This document shows positions 36,501 through 44,178 of a DNA stretch of 64,000 nt, one piece after another. Numbering within the stretch: position 1 is the first letter of the stretch; every line of letters begins with the position of its first letter. The translations under genes were made by a program, and so were the position numbers. The notes beneath the pieces are model-generated. The model was not told where the DNA came from and made no database searches. It worked only from the letters and a program-made list of their open reading frames with translations. Source of the DNA: Zobellia uliginosa (GTDB lineage Bacteria > Bacteroidota > Bacteroidia > Flavobacteriales > Flavobacteriaceae); assembly GCF_900156625.1 (NCBI RefSeq), contig NZ_FTOB01000007.1, positions 124,001 through 188,000 of the forward strand. Reading direction: 5' to 3'.

Positions 36501-36918
36501 AAAGGCCTCATTTAAAAACATTCGAGGGAATACCATTATTACGAAATCAGAAAAGGGGGAGATGCAAGTCCGGATGAATCCTCCAGAAAAGGTGAAATTA
36601 GATTCAGATGGAGGGTGGATTCCCGATAATGTAACGGTATTCTTGAATTTTAAGGCAGGAGGACAACTGATCAAGAACAGCAATAAGAAGGTCACGCTGA
36701 ATGTTTACGATAAAAACGGTACATTACTCGATACGTATTCGCAAAAGGCAAAAAAAGGCGAGGTGATATTTAAGGACATATCATATTACAAAAGACCGGC
36801 ACAATGTCTGTTTGAAATAAAGTGTGAAGGTTATGAAACGGTAAGGAAGAAAGTATTTGAAAATACTTGGGATGTAGACCCCTCAACTTACAAAAATGGA
36901 AAGCGAATAAAACGTTGA
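33508..36918 (+). CDS. GH31 alpha-glycosidase, secreted, with long C-terminal extension
   Basis: 1136 residues, signal peptide ending SLAQ (about 22). The N-terminal beta-sandwich covers about 25-235 (FFGFGFMRSTLDARGK), the barrel about 250-590. Strand 4 carries MFKQDDPYP with Asp369 as predicted nucleophile and WAGDFQASNGML with Asp448 as acid/base, as in retaining GH31. A beta-sandwich with YELYEDDGISYDYEKG (DUF5110-like) follows at about 645-700. The final 350 residues look like additional beta domains of Ig type and are not required for GH31 catalysis. GH31 covers alpha-glucosidase, alpha-xylosidase and others; specificity not clear. The MFS porter follows 62 bases downstream. Confidence 0.9.
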   Translation: MNKRSTILLFAFLTAFFQSLAQEALGRVISYGQTDQALVFECADGKKAKLSILSSDMIRVQISTDGLFKTSAMEQLGFVKNDFLNEAFEVNENPDSYTIATSKINIKVEKKAFRIEVTDKEGRLILRENKRLGAQTGDGNILNFDMPADEHFFGFGFMRSTLDARGKKLTFKREYRWKGATVPYFMSTRGYAFYSNNVHNQHFDFTNKTDAECCDYYSISSNGGLIDYYIIYGPDFPNLLDRYTELTGKTQMVPRWAFGLQYRLRYYGNSEDFINVAKEFRAKEIPADIMALEPGWEEVAYSMDWKWSKKRFPNPEHMIKELADMGFKLDLWESGVAPIENVTDPKVRKKWFAKRKNIINSGVKMFKQDDPYPRSILSSELLSPILAKNQIKDVLMNGEELNNVANSLYSETLFDEYRKLTGERAIVMFHAYNASVASHRWPFQWAGDFQASNGMLNASLSGHAMVSYDIRNPYAAGWHQGFFTPFSVVDSWAYYREPWLYSESIENSHRLYACLRSRLVPYFYSSLWQSHKTALPIERPMVLNYTKDPNTFNMASQFMVGDWFLLALSDWDDAPDGEKIDFWTGSQKGNYGSAYLPEGKWVDYWSGEVHQIEEAKYVDGEWPEYMGGLLYVKAGAIIPMGQVNNYIGETEDEIIVLDVYPYKKSSYELYEDDGISYDYEKGKHALTKITSEEGENTVEINISRREGSYKNMPSKRSYVIKTHTLTQPKSIQVDGQELMFFANGDDLKYNDSNNGWYFDTKAKKAIIKLDKGWKFDLQTEGIDPLATIPPTAKYERILWKADAQTTERARNIKIEFPSKPIPLLKSNISALPADSFSKAEIAMHFQNAKQAVGTIGVSLEGPIAFGDGSKELQIDVVDRRANFSIISGDSPGIGKITVKGNGIETVLHKIPVYGKPVSLQMSVKNTVLVADGENEQEFLGQVYDANGVRVLNVASPLIIDIEGEALSDNGMKKDSIAFENGNALFHINSTYKTGEIKVKASFKNIRGNTIITKSEKGEMQVRMNPPEKVKLDSDGGWIPDNVTVFLNFKAGGQLIKNSNKKVTLNVYDKNGTLLDTYSQKAKKGEVIFKDISYYKRPAQCLFEIKCEGYETVRKKVFENTWDVDPSTYKNGKRIKR

Positions 36919-36980
36919 GTTGATTTTCTTTTTGATCGTAGCCATATTGATTATGAATACTAATCTTGTTAAAATAGAGC

Positions 36981-38369
36981 ATGCAGCACAAATTCAATTT
37001 TAGATATATCTTTTTTATATCGATTACTTCGGCAATGGGAGGCCTTCTTTTTGGTTATGACTGGGTGGTTATAGGTGGGGCCAAACCATTTTACGAACGT
37101 TTTTTTGAGATCGCCGACCTTCCTTCTTTACAAGGATGGGCCATGAGCAGTGCCCTGATCGGATGTATTGTTGGGGCCGCCTTTGCAGGTAAAATAACCG
37201 AGCGTTTCGGCCGAAAGAAACCATTGGGGCTGGCCGCTTTTTTGTTTGTAGTTTCCGCTTTTGGTACAGGTTGGTTCAATGATTTTAATGTATTCATCGT
37301 TTTTAGGATCCTTGGGGGACTTGGTATTGGTCTGGCGTCTACCATTTCACCAATGTACATTGCCGAAGTATCCCCGTCGATTTACAGGGGGAGATTGGTA
37401 TCCTTGAATCAATTGGCCATCGTGGTCGGAATTTTAGCGGCTCAGATTATCAATTATGCAATAGCTGAACCTGTTGTGCCAAACGCTACAAACACCCAAA
37501 TACTTGAATCTTGGAACGGTCAGATGGGATGGCGATGGATGTTTTGGGCGGAATTGGTACCTGCGGGACTGTTCTTTATCTTGATTTTTGCCATTCCTGA
37601 AAGTCCTAGATGGCTGTCGAAAAATTCACAAAAGGAACTTTCCCTGAAAATACTATCGAACATAGGTGGCGAAGATTATGCCCGACAGACCCAATCGGAA
37701 ATAAACGAAAACCTTACAGGTGCTGAAAGTAAGGTGAGCTTATCCCAATTGTTCAATGGGAAAAACAAAAAACTTGTGATTACCGGTGTCGTACTGGCCT
37801 TTTTGCAACAATGGTGCGGTATCAACGTCATCTTTAATTATGCGGAAGAAATTTTTACCAGTGCGGGATATGGGGTAAGCGATGCCCTTTTCAATATTAT
37901 TCTAACTGGAATTGTGAATTTGATTTTTACGTTAATAGCAATGCGGGTCATTGATCGATGGGGGAGACGAAACCTATGGCTGTTAGGTTCTGTTGGGCTG
38001 GGGCTATTGTATGTTTGTATAGGTCTATTCTACTTTTTTTCTTTAAAGGGTTTTGTTTTAGTAGTATTGGTAGTAATTGCAATTGCCATATATGCATTGA
38101 CACTGGCACCTGTCTTTTGGGTATTGATATCCGAAATTTTTCCGAACCGTATAAGGGGGGCAGCTATGTCATTGACAACTACAGGACTGTGGGTAGCTTG
38201 TTTTTTGTTAACGTACAGCTTTCCAATATTGAATAAAGCAATGGGGGCGTATGGTACTTTTTGGTTATTTTCTGGCATTTGTGTTTTGTGTTTTCTGTTT
38301 GTAAAGTATAGAATTCCTGAAACAAAGAACAAGACCCTAGAGGAAATCGAAAAAATATTCGATGCATAA
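36981..38369 (+). CDS. MFS sugar porter (sugar:H+ symporter type)
   Basis: 462 residues with about 12 hydrophobic segments in the inner membrane. Signatures of the sugar-porter family are present: RFGRKKPLG after segment 2, PESPRWLSK before the central loop, DRWGRRN after segment 8 and PETKNKTLEEIE at the end. It should bring a monosaccharide released by the periplasmic enzymes into the cell, for example fucose, galactose or xylose. A heavily decayed relative lies at 55756. It is not of the FucP type. Confidence 0.93.
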   Translation: MQHKFNFRYIFFISITSAMGGLLFGYDWVVIGGAKPFYERFFEIADLPSLQGWAMSSALIGCIVGAAFAGKITERFGRKKPLGLAAFLFVVSAFGTGWFNDFNVFIVFRILGGLGIGLASTISPMYIAEVSPSIYRGRLVSLNQLAIVVGILAAQIINYAIAEPVVPNATNTQILESWNGQMGWRWMFWAELVPAGLFFILIFAIPESPRWLSKNSQKELSLKILSNIGGEDYARQTQSEINENLTGAESKVSLSQLFNGKNKKLVITGVVLAFLQQWCGINVIFNYAEEIFTSAGYGVSDALFNIILTGIVNLIFTLIAMRVIDRWGRRNLWLLGSVGLGLLYVCIGLFYFFSLKGFVLVVLVVIAIAIYALTLAPVFWVLISEIFPNRIRGAAMSLTTTGLWVACFLLTYSFPILNKAMGAYGTFWLFSGICVLCFLFVKYRIPETKNKTLEEIEKIFDA

Positions 38370-38504
38370 CGACATAAAGACCGGCTTCTTGTAAGTCTTG
38401 ATATCAGGGCAACTATATATAGAAATAATACCGATTTCTCGTTTGTTTCCCTACATAAAAAAGAGGGGATTATACAAAAAACGGCACGTCGTAATTGAAC
38501 CAAG

Positions 38505-39440
38505 GTGGCGCATAGAAAAAACGATATAAGAAGAACCCGAATCGATGGTCATACTATTTTGAAATGCATCGATAGTGAAACGGAAAATTCATTTTCGCTA
38601 ATACCCGATTATGGGGGAAGCCTTAATTCTTTTGTTTGCAAGGGCGAAGAAGTACTCTTGGGGGCACGTAATGAAAAGGAATTTCAAGATTTTACCGTAA
38701 ACAGCTATGCCGGGGCACAGTTGTTTCCTTTCCCTAACAGGATCAAAGGAGGGAACTATACTTTTAACGGCGAAGAATTTTCATTGCCACTTAATGATCA
38801 TCCCTATAAAAATGCCCTTCACGGTTTAATTTATAATCGCCCGTTCAAGCTTGTTGATATAGGGGCAAGTCATGGTCAGGTCAAATTGGAATACCGATAT
38901 CGACACGACCATAGGGGCTACCCTTTTGATCTATTGTTGTCCAATACCTATAGGCTTTCCGGTAATACGCTTTCAATCTATACGGTAATTGAAAACCTAG
39001 GTAGTGATACGGCCCCGGTGGGACATGGGTGGCATCCCTATTTTATGGCACCTGAAAAGGCCGATGTCTATAGCTTGGAAATGGGACAACAAGGATATTA
39101 CGTCATTGATCATGATTTGGTTCCGACAGGTGAATTGGTAGATACCTTTGGTGCTTCCGATTTGAAGCCTATAGGAGCTACTGAACTAAATCATTGTTTT
39201 GTTTTGGAAAAAGGGAATGCTTCAAAAGTAAAACTGATAAATTCAGTAAAGGGCAGGGAGATAGAAATTAGCACAAAGGGATATCCGTATATGCAAGTGT
39301 ATATTCCTCCTCATCGAAACAGTATAGCCTTGGAACCCTGCACTTGTATCCCTGACGCGTTTAACAATCATGTTGGATGCCGTTATTTGAAGCCTAGCGA
39401 GGTATGGGAGTTACAATTTGATATCACCGTCAAAGCTTAG
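38505..39440 (+). CDS. Aldose 1-epimerase (mutarotase) family protein, GTG start
   Basis: 311 residues, no signal peptide. Mutarotase features: FPFPNRIKGGNYTFNG, the His of NALHGLIYN (about 107), GHGWHPYF near 168 and the Glu of LEPCTCIPDAFNN near 281, corresponding to the catalytic His and Glu pairs. No Met occurs in the first 120 residues of this frame, so GTG at 38505 is taken as start. It probably interconverts the anomers of the sugar brought in by the MFS porter before oxidation by the dehydrogenase downstream. Confidence 0.88.
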   Translation: MAHRKNDIRRTRIDGHTILKCIDSETENSFSLIPDYGGSLNSFVCKGEEVLLGARNEKEFQDFTVNSYAGAQLFPFPNRIKGGNYTFNGEEFSLPLNDHPYKNALHGLIYNRPFKLVDIGASHGQVKLEYRYRHDHRGYPFDLLLSNTYRLSGNTLSIYTVIENLGSDTAPVGHGWHPYFMAPEKADVYSLEMGQQGYYVIDHDLVPTGELVDTFGASDLKPIGATELNHCFVLEKGNASKVKLINSVKGREIEISTKGYPYMQVYIPPHRNSIALEPCTCIPDAFNNHVGCRYLKPSEVWELQFDITVKA

Positions 39441-39507
39441 GGAAGACACAAAAATAACCATACTTTGAGTTAATGGTCAATGCCCAATAACCAAAGCCCA
39501 TATCGAT

Positions 39508-40383
39508 TTAATCTGAATTGAAGTTATATTGGTTTCTGTAAAGGGTAGGGGTTTTTCCTGTGATCGTTTTAAACGAGCGACTAAAATAGGTGAAACTGTC
39601 AAACCCGCATTCATAGCAGATTTGACTGGTCGACAGGTCATTGCTCTGTAAAAGCTTGCAGGCATATCCGATTCTCGCTTCCTTGACAAATTGGGAAAAT
39701 GTTTTTCGGGTCTTCTTTTTAAAGAATCTACAGAATGCACTCTTGGAAAGGTTTAGCAGCTTTGCCGCCTCGTCCAAATCTATTTTTTCGGTCAAATGTT
39801 CCATAACGTACTCGTACACCTTGTCCAGTCTTTCGTCGTTTCCTTTATTGAACGATTTGACAAAACCTGAAGTGGCCAAGACCTGGTGTTCGGTATTCGT
39901 TGCAATATCGTTCAGCACCTCAAAGAACAACATCAGCTTTTCAAAACCTTGAACATGGGTCAATTTCTCAATTTTTGCACCGATTTCCGTTCGGGTGGGG
40001 CCATCTATGCGAATACCGTATTTTGCCTTTTTCAGCAGGTCGTCTATAGCTTTTATGCCTTCGAGGGTCAAAAACCGGCTTCCCCAAATTTCAGGGTCAA
40101 AATGGATGATTATTGCCGAAACATGATTGCCCGAAGTATTCTCGTAATAGGGGGCGTCGTTCTGCCAAAGGTGGGGTAGATTAGGCCCGATCAAGACCAA
40201 GTCGCCGGCCGAGAATTGATCGATATGATCACCGATAAACCGCCTTCCCTTACTTTTTAATATTAGGGTGAGTTCAATTTCACTGTGAAAGTGCCATGAA
40301 TTGTAAAAATGGGGCAATTCGTCCTTTCTAATTTCGAAAGCCTTATTTGAGGGCAATGTGATTTTCTGTGAAATGGCCTTCAT
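39508..40383 (-). CDS. AraC-family transcriptional regulator
   Basis: 291 residues, the only minus-strand gene in the first 56 kb. An N-terminal cupin domain (SWHFHSEIELTLILKSKG, GDLVLIGPNLPHLW, about 28-75) would sense a sugar or sugar acid. The C-terminal 100 residues hold two helix-turn-helix units (IDLDEAAKLLNLSKSAFCRF and STSQICYECGFDSFTYFSRSF). It is divergent from the aldolase gene across a 141-bp gap, so it likely controls the fucose oxidation operon starting at 40525. Confidence 0.92.
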   Translation of the reverse strand: MKAISQKITLPSNKAFEIRKDELPHFYNSWHFHSEIELTLILKSKGRRFIGDHIDQFSAGDLVLIGPNLPHLWQNDAPYYENTSGNHVSAIIIHFDPEIWGSRFLTLEGIKAIDDLLKKAKYGIRIDGPTRTEIGAKIEKLTHVQGFEKLMLFFEVLNDIATNTEHQVLATSGFVKSFNKGNDERLDKVYEYVMEHLTEKIDLDEAAKLLNLSKSAFCRFFKKKTRKTFSQFVKEARIGYACKLLQSNDLSTSQICYECGFDSFTYFSRSFKTITGKTPTLYRNQYNFNSD

Positions 40384-40484
40384 AATCGTTTATATTGTCA
40401 GAATTTAACCTCGTTTTTTATAAAAATGTAAATATAGTGTATTTTATTGTGAATAATGTGTAGGTGTGGAGTGCTCCTGTGCAT

Positions 40485-40492
40485 TAGCTTTG
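40485..40492 (+). promoter_or_regulatory. Exact TAnnTTTG -7 element upstream of the sugar-acid operon
   Basis: TAGCTTTG matches the Bacteroidota -7 consensus exactly and lies 32 bases before the ATG at 40525. A good TTG at the -33 position is missing (GTG-rich instead), which suits an activator-dependent promoter read with the divergent AraC protein. GGAG-TG-CTCC just upstream (40468-40477) is a small inverted repeat. Confidence 0.5.
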
Positions 40493-40524
40493 AGTTTCTA
40501 ACCTATGCTTAAAATAAAGAGTAT

Positions 40525-41220
40525 ATGAATGTACTTGATCTGACGGATGAAGAATTGTTCGCGGCGGCGCGAAAAGAATTATTTACGGCCGTAGTAGGCG
40601 ATGCTATGGATAAGATGAAGCTGTACCATCAGTTTTTACCGGCCCGAATACAGCCGCTTAAATCTGACATGTTATTAATAGGACGGGCCATGACCGTACT
40701 CGAAGCCGATACTTTTGAGGAAACCCCGACTTTCACGAACAATCCTATTCTGAAAAAACCTTTCGGACTTATGCTCGAGGCTTTGGATGACTTAAAAAAA
40801 GATGAGGTCTATATATGTACGGGAGCCTCTGACCACTATGCCTTGATCGGGGAAATTATGATGACCCGGGCCCAAAAACTCGGTGCTGCCGGTGCCGTGG
40901 TCAATGGCTATTCAAGGGATACCCATGGAATGCTGGATCTAGACATGCCTATTTTTTCCTATGGAAATTATGCGCAAGACCAAGGGCCTAGGGGCAGGGT
41001 AATCGATTTTCGGGTACCTATAGAAATAGAAGGGGTGCGAATCGAACCCGGAGACATCGTGGTAGGAGATGTAGATGGGGTTTGTGTTGTACCCAAAAAA
41101 CATGAAAAGGAAGTTTTTGAACGTGCCTTTGAAAAAGCAAGGGGCGAACGAAAAGTGTTGAAAGCGGTACAGGACGGAATGAGCGCCGTAGATGCATGGA
41201 ATACATATGGCATCATGTAG
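40525..41220 (+). CDS. RraA-family aldolase, candidate 2-keto-3-deoxy sugar-acid aldolase
   Basis: 231 residues. The RraA/HMG-aldolase fold is shown by VVGDAMDKMKL near residue 23, GAAGAVVNGYSRDT at about 121-134 with the Arg-Asp pair that binds substrate and metal, and GDIVVGDVDGVCVVPKKH near 176-193. Class II pyruvate aldolases of this family cleave 4-hydroxy-2-keto acids to pyruvate. As first gene of an operon with a dehydratase, lactonase and dehydrogenase, it probably cleaves 2-keto-3-deoxy-L-fuconate to pyruvate and lactaldehyde (inference). Confidence 0.86.
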   Translation: MNVLDLTDEELFAAARKELFTAVVGDAMDKMKLYHQFLPARIQPLKSDMLLIGRAMTVLEADTFEETPTFTNNPILKKPFGLMLEALDDLKKDEVYICTGASDHYALIGEIMMTRAQKLGAAGAVVNGYSRDTHGMLDLDMPIFSYGNYAQDQGPRGRVIDFRVPIEIEGVRIEPGDIVVGDVDGVCVVPKKHEKEVFERAFEKARGERKVLKAVQDGMSAVDAWNTYGIM

Positions 41221-41263
41221 CCTTAAACGATGGAAACGAAATAAATAATTCGAATATAGTATA

Positions 41264-42424
41264 ATGAAAATAACCGAAGTAAAAGTTTGGCTGGTAGAAG
41301 GGGTAAAGTATAACTGGACACTATTAAAGATATATACCGATACCGGGCATACCGGTGTTGGTGAAGCAACGAACTGGCCCGGTAGCCAGATTGTGGAAGC
41401 CGCTACCCGAGAACTTGGGGAGCGAATTATAGGATTGGATCCCATGCGTACCGATTTTATATGGACAAAACTTTATCGTGATTTAAATTGGGTCGGACCT
41501 TATGGCGCCAGTATGTGCGCTATAAGTGGTATTGATATGGCCCTTTTAGATCTTAAGGCCAAGGTGTTGGGCGTTCCCATGTACGATCTGTTAGGCGGCC
41601 AGTACCGAACGCAAATCCCGCTATACGCCAATTATTGGTTCATAGGAGGGGGGCATAATACCGAAGATTACGTGCAACAAGCCAAAAAAGTAAAGGAGGC
41701 CGGTTTTAGCGGATTGAAATTTGATCCCTTTGCGCATACCAATTATTTTTACGGGGATGACCTTGCTACAGAGCTTTCCCTTACCAAAACACAACAAGAT
41801 CTGGCCTTCAATATCAGTAAGGCCGTTCGTGAGGCCATCGGTCCGGATATGGACATGATGATCGAAACGCATGCCATGTTGAATTTTAAGGTGGCCGTGG
41901 CCATGGCCGAACGATTTGCCGCCTTGGATATCGCTTGGTTTGAAGAACCAGCCGGACCGGAAAGTACGAAGACCCTTAGGGCCTTTAGGGAGCGCATCGA
42001 CCCTAAGGTTTCTATCTGTGTTGGGGAAAGACACTATACGCGCCATGGAATACGCGATGTTCTGGAGAGCTATGTGGCCGATATTATCATGCCCGATATA
42101 ACGAGGTGCGGTGGGCCTAGTGAAATGAAACGTATGGCTACAATGGCGGAAGCCTATAATGTTTTGGTGGCTCCGCACAACCCCAATGGACCATTGTCTA
42201 CATTGGCAAGTTCACATGTTTGTGCTTCTATTCCCAACTTCTTTAGGCAAGAGTTTATTTTTAATGATGTGCCCTGGAGAGATGAGGTAATAAGCCACCC
42301 CCTGAATATTCAAGAGGGTAAACTGGTAATTTCGGATAGACCGGGATTAGGGGTGGACCTCATTGAGAGCGAAATGGAAAAACACCCTGGAATACGAAAA
42401 CACAAGGAAGGGTATTACATTTAA
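41264..42424 (+). CDS. Enolase-superfamily (mandelate racemase type) sugar-acid dehydratase
   Basis: 386 residues. The capping domain contains ISGIDMALLDLKAKVLGVP; the barrel has metal ligands at the strand ends: Glu in MIETHAM (about 200), Glu in WFEEPAGPE (about 227) and Glu in VGERHYTRHG (about 254), with catalytic His in VAPHNPNGPL (about 304). This is the D-galactonate/L-fuconate dehydratase-like set, removing water from an aldonic acid to give a 2-keto-3-deoxy acid. Context favours L-fuconate. Confidence 0.88.
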   Translation: MKITEVKVWLVEGVKYNWTLLKIYTDTGHTGVGEATNWPGSQIVEAATRELGERIIGLDPMRTDFIWTKLYRDLNWVGPYGASMCAISGIDMALLDLKAKVLGVPMYDLLGGQYRTQIPLYANYWFIGGGHNTEDYVQQAKKVKEAGFSGLKFDPFAHTNYFYGDDLATELSLTKTQQDLAFNISKAVREAIGPDMDMMIETHAMLNFKVAVAMAERFAALDIAWFEEPAGPESTKTLRAFRERIDPKVSICVGERHYTRHGIRDVLESYVADIIMPDITRCGGPSEMKRMATMAEAYNVLVAPHNPNGPLSTLASSHVCASIPNFFRQEFIFNDVPWRDEVISHPLNIQEGKLVISDRPGLGVDLIESEMEKHPGIRKHKEGYYI

Positions 42425-42442
42425 TAAAAATACTAAGGATAT

Positions 42443-43330
42443 ATGGTCAAAACGGTTCTAAATACTACGGCAACACTGGGTGAAGGTGTTTTTTGGCATC
42501 CCAAGGAGAATAAAGTCTATTGGGTAGATATCTATGGCAAGGAAATACATGCTACCGATCCAAAGACCGGAAGCAACCAGACTTATAAGCTTCCCGAGTA
42601 TGTGGGCACTATTGCGCCCATTCGTTCAGGAGGATTGCTGGTAGCCTTAGAAAATGGTGTAGTGGTACTGGATACCGAGACAGGCGGGTTTTCCTCCGTT
42701 TTAGAACTCGAAAAAGATAAAACCGATAATAGGTTTAACGACGGCAAGTGTGACCCAAAAGGCCGCTTTTGGCTAGGAAGCATGTGTCGCCAAGGTCTAA
42801 ACGCAACGGGGGCTTTATACAGTATTGAGGCAGACATGGGCTATGTAAAAAGAGCCGAACATATTACGGTGTCAAACGGTATTACTTGGAGCTTGGATCA
42901 TAAGACCATGTACTATATAGACTCGCCGACAAGAAAAGTGGTCGCTTATTCCTACGATGTGGAAACAGGAACAATATCCAATCCGATAAAAGTGATCGAC
43001 ATCCCTGACGAATTTGGTTTCCCCGATGGAATGACCATTGATAACGAGGGAATGGTATGGATTGCGCTGTGGGGCGGAAGCGCGGTATCCCGATGGAACC
43101 CCGATACGGGAGAGCTTATCCAAAAGATAATGGTACCGGCCCCACATGTAACATCATGTGCTTTTGGAGGTGATGATCAATGCAAACTTTTTATCACGAC
43201 GGCAAGAGAAGGACTTACTGAAGCACAGTTGGCCGAATACCCATTAAGTGGGAGCCTTTTTAACATTGACCTTCCTGTCGGAGGTCCGGAGGTCTTCTTT
43301 TTTAATGAATCAATAGACCCTAATCATTAA
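42443..43330 (+). CDS. SMP-30/gluconolactonase family lactonase
   Basis: 295 residues forming a six-bladed propeller. Signature elements are TLGEGVFWHPKENKVYWVD near the start (Glu metal ligand), FNDGKCDPKGRFWLGSM near 95-111, TVSNGITWSLDH near 138 and FGFPDGMTIDNEGMVWIALW near 192-211. Members hydrolyse sugar lactones such as gluconolactone and L-fuconolactone. It lies 18 bases after the dehydratase and 12 before an SDR, as expected for a pathway from sugar to lactone to acid. Confidence 0.9.
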   Translation: MVKTVLNTTATLGEGVFWHPKENKVYWVDIYGKEIHATDPKTGSNQTYKLPEYVGTIAPIRSGGLLVALENGVVVLDTETGGFSSVLELEKDKTDNRFNDGKCDPKGRFWLGSMCRQGLNATGALYSIEADMGYVKRAEHITVSNGITWSLDHKTMYYIDSPTRKVVAYSYDVETGTISNPIKVIDIPDEFGFPDGMTIDNEGMVWIALWGGSAVSRWNPDTGELIQKIMVPAPHVTSCAFGGDDQCKLFITTAREGLTEAQLAEYPLSGSLFNIDLPVGGPEVFFFNESIDPNH

Positions 43331-43342
43331 TAATATATCGAT

Positions 43343-44131
43343 ATGCTGAACATAGACTTAAAGAATAAGGTTGTACTGGTCACAGGGGTGACCAGTGGTA
43401 TAGGGGCTGGAATAGCCGCCATATTTTCCCAAGCCGGCTGTGTCGTCTCAGGTTGTGGAAGAAGGGAAGAATCCCATGCCGATGTACAAAGCTTCCACGG
43501 TAAAGGGGCCGAATACCAGAGGGCTACCCTGTATACCCAAGCCGATGTCACCAACGATGATGATCTAAAAAACCTAGTGGACCGTACCGTAGATAAATTT
43601 GGGAAAATCGATTTTTTGATTTCCAATGCAGGGGCGAATTCCTTTCAGGGCAGTAAGGAATGTAGCGATGGGGATTTTGATAAAAACCTGAACCTGAATT
43701 TGAGATCGCATTGGAAAATAAGCCAATTATGTGAACCCCATTTGAGCAAGAGCGATAATGGAACCATAATTATTATCACCTCAAACCATGCTTTTTCCAC
43801 CATACCGGGGTGTTTTCCATACAACATCGCCAAAACGGCATTAAGGGGACTGGTACAGTCCTTGGCCATTGAATGGGGCCCAGAGATAAGGGCCGTGGGC
43901 ATAGCTCCGGGATTTATAGAGACTGCGGGAACACAAACTTGGTTCGACTCTTTTCCCGACCCAGGGGCGGAACGCGAGAGCACCAATGCCCTTCACCCTA
44001 GCGGAAGGATCGGAACGCCCGATGAGGTCGGCGCCTTTTGCGCTTTCTTATGTAGTGCATACGGAAAATTCATGAACGGAACCACATACCTAATGGACGG
44101 GGGAAGGTCCGCATTAATGCAAGATACCTGA
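43343..44131 (+). CDS. SDR dehydrogenase, candidate L-fucose dehydrogenase
   Basis: 262 residues, classical SDR: VVLVTGVTSGIGAGIAA at about residues 10-26 (complete T-G-x-x-x-G-I-G), NAGANS near 95, Ser in IIITSNHAFS near 148, and Y-N-I-A-K near 157. VGIAPGFIET and the C-terminal NGTTYLMDGG complete it. In the order aldolase-dehydratase-lactonase-dehydrogenase it should perform the first oxidation of the free sugar (L-fucose or D-arabinose-type) to its lactone with NAD(P). The substrate is inferred only from context. Confidence 0.87.
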   Translation: MLNIDLKNKVVLVTGVTSGIGAGIAAIFSQAGCVVSGCGRREESHADVQSFHGKGAEYQRATLYTQADVTNDDDLKNLVDRTVDKFGKIDFLISNAGANSFQGSKECSDGDFDKNLNLNLRSHWKISQLCEPHLSKSDNGTIIIITSNHAFSTIPGCFPYNIAKTALRGLVQSLAIEWGPEIRAVGIAPGFIETAGTQTWFDSFPDPGAERESTNALHPSGRIGTPDEVGAFCAFLCSAYGKFMNGTTYLMDGGRSALMQDT

Positions 44132-44178
44132 GCACTTTAAGGCAAAGGCATATATAAAAATAAAAAACAACGATTGTT

